The position numbers and the translations under genes were made by a program. Of a stretch of DNA of 64,000 nt, positions 56,494 to 64,000 are shown one piece after another. This stretch comes from Phoronis australis (Eukaryota; Phoronida; Phoronidae): the NCBI GenBank assembly GCA_002633005.1, contig NMRA01000242.1, positions 534,868-598,867 on the forward strand, in the 5' to 3' direction. Under the pieces are notes generated by a model, which made no database searches, was not told where the DNA came from, and saw only the letters and a program-made list of their open reading frames with translations. Within the stretch, counting starts at the first letter, position 1. Each line of letters opens with the position of its first letter.

Positions 56494-57463
56494 GTGGCGG
56501 ATCTAGGATATCACAAGCGGGGGCCAACATTTTGTCTGGCTGTAAGAATTTGCGTGAACTGAACCACGATTGTAGACGCGCATAGCACCGCCCAGGAAAT
56601 TTTTCTGTTTTTGCCTCTAAAAATCAAGCATTTTCCTTGATTCCTGAAGTATTAATCACGAAAAAAGGCAAAAAAACGGAGAACGTGTCAAACAGGAAAA
56701 ACTGCAAGTACCGAAGACTCGAACTCACGACCTGGCAATTAGTGCGCGCGTGCGTTGCCACTATACACGTACCACCACGATTTAACTACTAATCTCATAC
56801 TAAGAGACCTACTTGTTTATGGTCCACAGCGTTTGCGCGCGAAACCTACTTTTTTGTAATGCTTATTACACTTTTATATTTTGTGCCATCGATTCTCAAC
56901 AAATTTGTCGTATTTAAAATAGTCTTCAAATGCCAAAAAGACCAAATCCGTTTTTCGTGTTGGCAATAATGACGGGATTGCTTTGGAAATCGTCTTAAGA
57001 TAAGGTTTGGCAAAGAGTGTATTGCGAGTTTCTGAGTGATTCACTAAGGCTTCGATTAAAATTCACATCTTACCAGCAGCTTCTGTTTTGTCATCGTCAC
57101 TCAGGTTCCATTTTCTTTAAAAAATGAAGTAAATTTTCTTCATTGCACAGTGGAGCAGACGACGAAAACGGAGTCGTAGTGCGCAGCGCCACTGCCGGTC
57201 GCCTGGGATATCGCGGGAGAGCCTATACTTAGCCATGATAGTTCCGTTAAGAATGCACCGTGTTCCGAATTTGACACTTGAAATTGGATTTGAGCCCCCC
57301 CTCCTCCCCAACACTAAAACTGCACACATTTAAATCTTTTTTCATCCGTATAATTTTAATTACCGAGGTTAATTAATAAACTCAACATTTCCCTGCGCTC
57401 TTATTGTTTTATTTTTTTTGGGGCAGCCAAGGGGGGGGCCCGGGCCCCCTAAATCCGCCTATG
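56494..57463 (+). mobile_element. hAT-like element, family G, long copy, nested
   Basis: Ends GTGGCGGATCTAGG and, inverted, ATAGGCGGATTTAGG, flanked by GATGTCA (56487-56493, 57464-57470), 8 bases with one mismatch if extended. Copy 1 of family F keeps the empty site (TATATGACGTTATGGGTATG at about 51750), proving the insertion. A tRNA-like block lies inside (56708-56780). Confidence 0.8.
56708..56780 (-). repeat. tRNA-like sequence inside family G element
   Basis: The minus strand has TGTATAGTGGCAACGCA (A-box-like) and GAGTTCGAGTC (B box). It lies in the block absent from the short family G copy, so it may be a separate SINE-like insertion. Confidence 0.5.
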
Positions 57464-58400
57464 GATGTCATACGTATGCCATGTACGGTACCCAAGTTGG
57501 TTAAGCGACAAGACAGTCTGTGAAATTGTAAAATGACTAGTAAAGTTTTATTTCATAATAAATTGATACTAATTTTCAGTTTGTGAAATATAAGTTAAAG
57601 CACAGAACCATTCAATAATATCAAAACTTTGTCGGAACTTTAGAAACAATTCATCCCGGAATATAAAAATTTAAACATTTCATGAACCGAGTTGTGTTGG
57701 TCTACTTTTGTGTCTTAGCTTCTGGACAGTAAGTAGTAATAGAAAGATTTCCCAGTGTTGATCACAGAACTGGAAAATAAAGGTGGGAACTGTACTGATT
57801 TGCAGATCATGAGAAAAAGACTTTCCCAAAAAGCAGGTTTTACGATACGGCTGCCAGCGACCGTCAGCACGCTGAACCCTACGAGCAGACGATTGGCTCA
57901 TTAAAATCGTATACTTGTTATTAAAGCTGAATTTCCTGTAAAGACATTAGATCTCAGTGTAGATATACTGTATGCATCCAAAACGAAACGTTTTCGTTGG
58001 ATTTGAGTTAAATTTTTGGCTGATTTTGCTGGCCGGGGACGCTACTTAGCTTGACCTACTTATGATTACCCAGACTGAAAGTCCAGTGAGGCCCAAAAAT
58101 AGCAGCCGTGCTTTGGAAATTTCATCGGTATTTTTCTGCTTTGAGAGCAGTAAAACTGCTTTTTCAGGAACGAAGCCTTGGATTGATGATTTGGAAAACC
58201 CAAATGAACGAGCTCAATCAAATTTGGCTTCGCATACGCGAATTTACTCGATAAGGAGACTGCTCACCAGCCGTGAAATAACGGCTTCTGCCGTTGAATA
58301 CGGCCTCTACCGCGGTATGAGGATTGGTTCTTCTTTCCCGTATTCCATTGTTGAAAACGTGACGTATACAACATCCGTATGTTCACATACATAGGACAAA

Positions 58401-59366
58401 TTTGATTTATTCATTTACAAACACGGGAAACTCATTACATATTACATAGGCTAGTGCAACGATGGCATGAAGTTTAGAAATAACTATTCATTATTTTGGT
58501 ATTACTTTCGTTGTTATCAATATTTTTGTTACAGTGGATATAGTTATAATTATCTTAAAACCTTTACCGTGCCACGTGACTAAAATATGTCTGTGACGCT
58601 GTATAAAACAAAACAAGATATCAAAAAAGTACAAACAACAAATAATAAGTTCTATACATGCTAACTAAATACCTGCAAATAAAGAACGATGTAACTGGTG
58701 GCAAATAACATACATAAGTACAGTTTGGCAGCGACCCTCCTCCTTTATCGTACAAATGTCATTGAACAGGCGATTGACTTCGATTTTCCAATTTAATCAA
58801 CAGTCTTCAGCCGCGAAGTGCTGTCTACTAGTACTTAGTGAGATATATATTGTCAGCGGAAGTCCACTAGTATAACATTATCGGCGAGAAAAGTGAATTT
58901 CTGAATCCAGCCTCAAGGCAGATTTAAACCTGCCGTCGCCGTAATCGCAGTCTAACGCTCTGCATATTCTATGTGTACTTTTACTGGGAAAGTCATCAAC
59001 TCTGATTTCAGGTTGTGTGACTGACGACGGAGAGAATTGACTAACTATAATAAAACCACTAAATCACAAAATATTCTGGTGTTGTGTTACTCTGATCAAA
59101 CCTAATGACTTCAAAAAGTATATATCATCTAAAACTAATGCCAAGAATGCGTTTTGCAGTCGCAAAATGATAATGTTTCCATAAAACGGAGATCAAAATA
59201 CGAAAACCAATCAGTTCAAAACTGAATAATTTAAATGTCTGTGTGATCGATACATATTCGATCAAAACGTAAAATATTGTTAAAATACATTTTGTACTCA
59301 TGACAACCAGTTCCTTTGAATAACGTTTTTTTCTTTGACGATGGGGAGATTGGAATGTTCTGGACG
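58401..59366 (+). other. Intron, no exon recognised
   Basis: A weak B-box-like GGTTTAAATC on the minus strand near 58925 is too poor to call. Confidence 0.4.
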
Positions 59367-59622
59367 TGGGGTCCGTTCCAAGAAACTGACGTAAATTCAT
59401 TTTTGACTTAAGTCTAAGATTTGTCATAACTTCCATACTTTGAAACTTCCATATACGGCAAGATAGATAAATTTAAGACAAAGCTTTTACCAAAAACTTA
59501 ATTCAAACTTAAGATTTCTTTCTTGAAACGGTATCGAGACAAATTTAAGTCTGATCTTAAAATTTACTAAAATTTAAGATTTGTCTTAGCTAAGTCAGTT
59601 TTGTTGGAACGGGCCCGTGGTT
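59367..59622. repeat. Palindromic MITE
   Basis: Ends GGGTCCGTTCCAAGAAACTG and, inverted, GGGCCCGTTCCAACAAAACT. The interior has TTAAGATTTGTCTTA-type inverted blocks, so the whole can fold into one hairpin. It lies about 130 bases before exon G. Confidence 0.75.
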
Positions 59623-59755
59623 ATTATTTATTTTAAACAGCAAATAAATTTCGTGGTTACTTCCAAAAGGAAAGGAACCAGAGTATGCAAAAGCTTTTTC
59701 AATAGACTTTGCAAATGATATGCAATGTACTGCATAAAAAGCATGTCTGTTATAG

Positions 59756-60055
59756 ACGGGCCTCGGCTAGTACGAATAACTTCAGGAGGAGCTGAGGTAG
59801 GTACGGCATTTACTGTTAGCGACAACACCACATTTACGTTAACGTGCATTGCCGAAGACGTGAAGCCTGGTGTTCGTATGGTATGGTCTAAGGGAAGTCC
59901 CAGTGACGTGAGAAATAACGGTTTGAAATATTACAAGGACACCACGTTGACTGCCACCCCATCACTGAACCGGGAAACGGTGCAGTGCTCTGCAGCCAGA
60001 ATTCCCATTGACGCCAACCTTTGGAAAAATACCTCCGTTTCGCTCAACGTGAACT
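59756..60055 (+). CDS. Ig-like domain exon G
   Basis: 300 bases between TTATAG and GTAAGT, phase 1 both ends. It reads GPRLVRITSGGAEVG, FTLTCIAEDVKPGVRMVW (Cys, Trp) and RETVQCSAARI (second Cys), ending SVSLNVN. Sequons NTT and NTS. It is the shortest domain of the set. A SINE begins 15 bases after the exon end. No later exon, membrane segment or stop-bearing last exon could be recognised before the window end. Confidence 0.9.
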
Positions 60056-60070
60056 GTAAGTTAAGATATT

Positions 60071-60272
60071 TTATACCACAATATTAGCGTCAAATGGCAG
60101 ACCCAACCGTGTAATAACCCATAAATTTATCTCACTAGTGAGATAACCATTTGGCGGGAAACCGAGTACGGGGTCGAACCCGGGACCCTAATATCGCTGG
60201 TCGCCGACTTTACGTCATCAAGAGTGAAAATAGAATACTTAAATGAGCACGCGCAATAATCGCACGTTCAAC
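60071..60272 (-). mobile_element. tRNA-like SINE, family B, copy 2
   Basis: Starts TTATACCACAATATTAGCGT as at 27538. Shares GGCGGGAAACCGAG, GGTCGAAC (B-box complement region), TCGCCGACTTTA and AATAGAATACTTAAA. The A-box region is deleted relative to copy 1. Confidence 0.65.
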
Positions 60273-60777
60273 AAACCGCATTGTACTGTACTTATACGCT
60301 ACGAAAAATAAGACACACAATTTCCATAAAAATGATATCTTAATTCGGTGAAATTTTTCTCTCATGTCCTCTTACTTGTAAATCACCGATCTCTACTTTG
60401 AATGCGGGTATCGTGTCGTCAGGATCTTTGACTTGAGAATTATATTCAGTTACCAGTGGTAACCTACTTTAGCAGACGATAATTTCCGGGTCGAAGCTTA
60501 TCGTGAAAAAAACGTGTTTTAAGCTATAATAGTTGGCAAACCTTAATTTATAAATTCAATTTATTTCTATAATATTTAAGTTTTCAATTGGTGTTGAGTA
60601 AAAGCATTATTTGACAAAAATAGCCGGGCTTCTCTTAAAAGGTCACGACCTCCGACCCCGGGCCTCTGACATAGAAAGTAGTTACAAAGCCGCGGAGAGT
60701 CAGAAAAGGTAAATCGATTCATTGCAATGTTTCTAGTTTAGTATGTGGTATAAATGGATTATTACATGTTCTCAGCC

Positions 60778-60896
60778 GTTATCCCCCTTATCTAGAGCCC
60801 TCGTGGATTTTGGAGAATTATCACCCTCGGGGCTAACGCCCCTCGGGCGATAATTCACCAAAATCCACTCGGGATCTAGATAACGGGGGATAACGA
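60778..60896. repeat. Foldback (hairpin) element
   Basis: GTTATCCCCCTTATCTAG at the left and CTAGATAACGGGGGATAAC at the right are inverted. Inner arms TGGATTTTGG / CCAAAATCCA and CCTCGGGG / CCCCTCGGG continue the stem, leaving a 5-base loop. Confidence 0.85.
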
Positions 60897-62429
60897 CTTC
60901 GCCATGTAATAATCTATATTTATTTTCGGCGTTTGAGATCCCTGAAAGACATACATGTGTATTGGAGCGCGAATCACATTATGATAACAACATTGTGCGT
61001 TTTTCTTCTCAAGTCATAATGCCTGGGAAGGTGGTGGGATTTTTATCCCCCAGGGTGAAAAAAGCATGCATTTTTGACGATGTGATAAAATCGTGTATAT
61101 CTAGGCTACAACGTATTGTAATTTTACACTTACAATATATTATACCTATATGGAGGCAAGGTTCATGAATTTCTCCTAGAAGTCGAATCTGTTGCGACAT
61201 GTCATATATTGCCATCATATACATGTGTCCACGAGCAATCCACAAAAACCATCAACAGTAGATCACGTCTGTCGAATTCCAAACACATGTCTCGCATGAA
61301 GTCCAAGGCGAACCAGTTTTACTCGGATAGTAAGAAGCGGGGCCTACTCTAATTATAAGGAGTAAAGCTTTCTTTTCTAACTCTACGTCCAATCAGCCGC
61401 TCACTACAAAAATGGACCAGCTTGCGTATACACCAAATGGTCGCAAGAAGGGGGCGAGTGCACGTGCTCCCCACTCTCCACTAATTTAGAAGTATCTTGG
61501 TTAAACCGTGTGGGACCCTGGACAGTTGAGAAAAAACAGCGAAATATGAAAAAGGAAGTTGAAAAAATAATTGTCAACTACTAGTGCTTGATTTACCATT
61601 TGTGGACGCTGGCCAAGACATTGTTGGGAGACCCCACTTTTTTGCACCACAAATCGTCTAAACGCGTTTGGAGACGTGCACTTCCTTAGTCGTACGTGTC
61701 TTTCAGAAAAGTCAGAAAATTATAAAGTACAACTTTTCCTCAGCATAACAGTTCACTGAATTTTACAGAAAACAATTTTATTAGTGCAGAAGTAATGATC
61801 TAAATTACGCCATATACCATTTTTGACAAGGATTACTGCAGTCCTTAATCGATCTCTTTTTATCGTCTTTTCTCGAAAGCGTACATCACTCAATGATGGA
61901 ATCGAATGAACCTTCCACATTTATGTTAAAGAAAACCTCTCTTGGAGGGACACACGATGTTGGAATTAACTGTCACAGTTCTATTTTTCCTAGTATTAAC
62001 CCTTCATATCAAGAGGTTCTCTTTCAGATAGGTTCATCTCAAGGTGCGACGCCCTGGGGCAATTGCTCTTTTACTCCTCCATAAAGCCGTTTTTGTAATT
62101 TATTCACAAGGGAAGAAGATACGATTATATTTTTGTTCTAAAAAGCGGACCAAATTCGTGAAAAATAAAGCATTCGGCCAAAACAAACCAAACATGAAGT
62201 ATTGTATGAAAGCTACAAGATATAAAATGACTACGACTGATGGTTTTATAAGATAAAGTGTCCATACGTTTTCCCATATCATCTCTTTTGAAAATCGTTA
62301 CAACTAGTTGTTTGTAAGAAACTGTCGTGGGTGCGCGTTTTGATGACAGGGTACAAAGTACACATCTAACGAATTAAGGTACTCAAAGTGCTGTACATGT
62401 ATATGTGCTGCCAATAATTAACACATACT
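60897..62429. other. No gene recognised
   Basis: Frames at 61009 (-) and 61893 (+) have no domain. No terminal exon of the Ig gene was found. Confidence 0.4.
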
Positions 62430-62720
62430 TTAGCGATTTTTAGAGTTCAAGTTAAACTCACGAACGGTATCAGCAAAGTGAGTGAACAAGACATCAGGTA
62501 TAACACGTCCTACAGTAATCCAGAAGCCTCCAAATTTCAAGGCTGTTGCAGTCATATGTCTACCTTGGTGCTGCACTTTCTCATGGAAATGTTGAACCAA
62601 CAAAGTAGCTACATAATGAGACTTGGACAGGAGTGCATGGTGCTTCTGAACTGTGTCGAATTGAGAACGCCGCAATCTACCACCACTGAGAAGTACGCCA
62701 CTGTCATCGAAAAATACGAA
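62430..62720 (-). pseudogene. BEL/Pao integrase N-terminal region
   Basis: The minus strand reads DDSGVLLSGGRLRRSQ, HHALLSKSHYVATLLVQHFH and TATALKFGGFWI, matching the BEL/Pao integrase zinc region 'G.LR.GGRL....' to 'H.HE...H.G...T...LR..FWI'. The CxxC pair and DDE core are lost downstream. It belongs to the same element as 62950-64000, split by a SINE. Confidence 0.8.
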
Positions 62721-62936
62721 AAATAATTGCAGGCGGTCTGATACACATTGCAACAGACGTGTGCAGGCTGCGCCCGTGGGACCATTGCATGGATCACCTG
62801 GAACAATGTTTATGCTTTATATGTATATAGTTAAAACAGAGCTGAAGAGCTAAAAACGTGACTCAAGAGTTTAGCAGTGTGACTCAGTGGGACGCGATCC
62901 CACCACCTCTCACACTTGGCCACACTGCCGCCTCCT
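62712..62936 (-). mobile_element. tRNA-derived SINE, family A, copy 2
   Basis: Flanked by ACTGTCATCGAA (62700-62711) and ACTGTCGTCGAA (62937-62948), a 12-base duplication with one change. On the minus strand it has the same head (GGCAGTGTGGCC), middle (ACTGCTAAAC, AGCTCTTCAGCTC) and body (TGTATCAGACCGCC) as 1790-2029. The B box is damaged (GGATCGCGTCC). Confidence 0.9.
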
Positions 62937-62948
62937 ACTGTCGTCGAA

Positions 62949-64000
62949 GTAGGGATCCAAATTTTCAAAACACTTTCTTTGAAATCATTTTGTTGCCTTT
63001 CAAAGAGTCTGGATATTAGCAGAGGAAGAGTGTGCTTGAACTTCTTTGGGGATAAGCTTCTTGGCATTTCCCTTTTCGTTGACTGTAGGGGAACATAGAT
63101 TCCACCCTTTACCTCTGTAACAGTTCTTCCCATCACTGCAAGAGAAGCAATGTGCCCTGTGAATGAGTTGGAAAATGCCTTTGACAACAGATTTTCATAC
63201 GGTGAACCGTAACGAGTCAAGCACGTCTTGGGAGCTCTTTGTGGCCAATAAAGTATCTGTCTCGCAGACTCCCCTTATGTCATCCGAAATCCAGATTTGA
63301 ACGCTATCCAGATCGTTGCCTTTCCAGATTTCGGTTGTTTAGGTCCTTCCAACCAAAACTGATTTTAGCTAAGTAGTAGCACCTGATGCCCGTGAAGGCT
63401 TTGTGGCGGTGTCCTCGGGATTATTTAATGTAGGTACATCAGTCCACTGCGAAGGCGTGGTTGAGATAAATTTCGCTGTACACGGTTGGTCACGTACACC
63501 ATGGGGTTGGGGCTCGAATTCTTGGCTTTGTGGACCTTTTGGTAACAAAAAGGCGAGCGGACTAAAAAAAGGAAAAAAAAAAACAAAAAAAAAACGGGAG
63601 CACCACTGTGAATTGTGCGTTTGCGCTTGTTTAGTGGACTTTTGCCTCATTTTCTCGGACTTCTTGTCTCTCGGAGGTGAACCGTTTCGCCCACTTCGCC
63701 CGAGCCCCCCTGGGTGCGCGCATATACACGTAGAATCTCATAGTCTTCTTGGAAAGGTAGACCATAGTCATCTTCTATCAGAGTGAAGTTGTAACCATTT
63801 CACCTTTAAATTCAACTAGTTCACAACAATGTAAGATCCGGTAAAGGGATAATAGGGGCTTGTTCTAGAGTGCACTTGGCTTTCCTCAGGACGAAGCTGG
63901 CATGGACCGTGCCATCGGTGTCAAATATTCGTAGATATGTTGTTGCTGCAGTGACTAATTTGGAAGTATCTACAAGAATGAGAATCTCTCTGTTGAATAT
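62949..64000 (-). pseudogene. BEL/Pao pol remnant (RNase H region), runs off the window
   Basis: From the window edge the minus strand reads ILILVDTSKLVTAATTYLRI, FDTDGTVHASFVLRKAKC and APIIPLPDL. This is the BEL 'FCDAS..AYGAV.YLR....G..H.SFV..K.RVAP....TIPRLEL' RNase H block with the key Asp kept. After the M1 insertion come VQRNLS and SQWTDVPTLNNPEDTATKPS, the later 'W..V....NPAD.ASRG' block. The reverse transcriptase should lie beyond 64000. Stops and frame changes are frequent. Confidence 0.8.
63491..63722 (+). repeat. Short inverted-terminus element, family M1, copy 3
   Basis: Runs from near CACGTACACCATGGGG to CCCCCTGGGTGCGCGC, with GGGGCTCGAATTC, a long A-run and TTTCGCCCACTTCGCC shared with 1179-1419. 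It splits the BEL/Pao pol remnant. Confidence 0.7.

Larger units (their letters stand above)
56286..58400 (+). mobile_element. Foldback-ended repeat, family F, copy 2 (split)
   Basis: Foldback 56286-56418 and downstream body as in copy 1, interrupted at 56494-57463 by a family G insertion. Sequence resumes with TACGTATGCCATGTACGGTA. Its right part to about 58320 matches copy 1 up to the gap, with AACGAAACGTTTTCG and GACTGCTCACCA shared. It lies in the intron between Ig exons F and G. Confidence 0.7.

Noticed and set aside
53788-60055. Tandem duplication of an Ig exon together with the family F repeat
   Set aside because: Exons C and G both follow a family F copy, but the intron sequences just before them are unlike each other, so independent insertion is simpler for now.
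1-64000. CRISPR arrays, operons, ribosome binding sites or other bacterial features
   Set aside because: No regularly spaced identical repeats and no bacterial gene layout. Splice sites and retroelements show animal nuclear DNA.

Overview
This window is animal nuclear DNA from a draft assembly. It has a 71-base N gap at 52628-52698, AT-rich non-coding sequence, GT-AG phase-1 introns around immunoglobulin exons, and dense, nested, mostly dead transposons. The mix of Kolobok-like THAP elements, BEL/Pao and Gypsy LTR elements, L1/Tx1-like LINEs, tRNA-derived SINEs and a P2X7-C-terminal-like zinc domain points to a marine invertebrate, perhaps a deuterostome such as an amphioxus or hemichordate. 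The species cannot be fixed from the sequence alone.

The only host gene I can support lies on the + strand. Seven exons (40707-41069, 43410-43748, 53788-54120, 54868-55206, 55408-55743, 55856-56185, 59756-60055) each encode one whole Ig-like domain. Each starts with the same Gly-Pro-rich linker and has phase 1 at both ends. A possible half Ig exon lies at 18802-18982. Together they suggest part of a large multi-Ig cell-surface or secreted protein, rich in N-glycosylation sites. No signal peptide, transmembrane segment, first exon or last exon is visible.

Everything else recognisable is repeats. 1-12 kb holds short inverted-repeat elements, a tRNA-SINE with a 16-base target duplication, a broken THAP gene and a LINE scrap. 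12.4-14.1 kb and 25.8-27.3 kb are two copies of one TTAA-flanked Kolobok-like element. They carry a THAP transposase N-terminus on + and, facing it on -, a gene with a P2X7-C-terminal-like cysteine domain. 15.5-21.3 kb holds Gypsy LTR and gag remnants plus a LINE tail. 22.2-24.2 kb is a TTAA element inserted in a minisatellite. 27.8-30.0 kb is an internally deleted BEL/Pao element with both LTRs. 30.1-33.8 kb (-) is the 3' part of a Gypsy element whose integrase ends in a PHD finger and is followed by an accessory ORF with a zinc-finger-like motif. 34.6-36.9 kb (-) is an L1/Tx1-like LINE. 37.4-39.1 kb is a second TTAA element. 44.5-45.9 kb is a TA-flanked element with 11-base-phased motif arrays. 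46.9-48.7 kb has 300-base inverted termini. 51.5-58.4 kb holds a duplicated foldback element, one copy split by a hAT-like insertion. 62.4-64 kb (-) is a BEL/Pao pol remnant broken by a SINE and a short element.

The Ig gene appears to have absorbed most of these insertions in its introns. Its exons are open and keep splice sites, whereas nearly all transposon genes carry stops and frameshifts. The exceptions are the 283-codon Gypsy accessory ORF and the 132-codon P2X7-C-like ORF.
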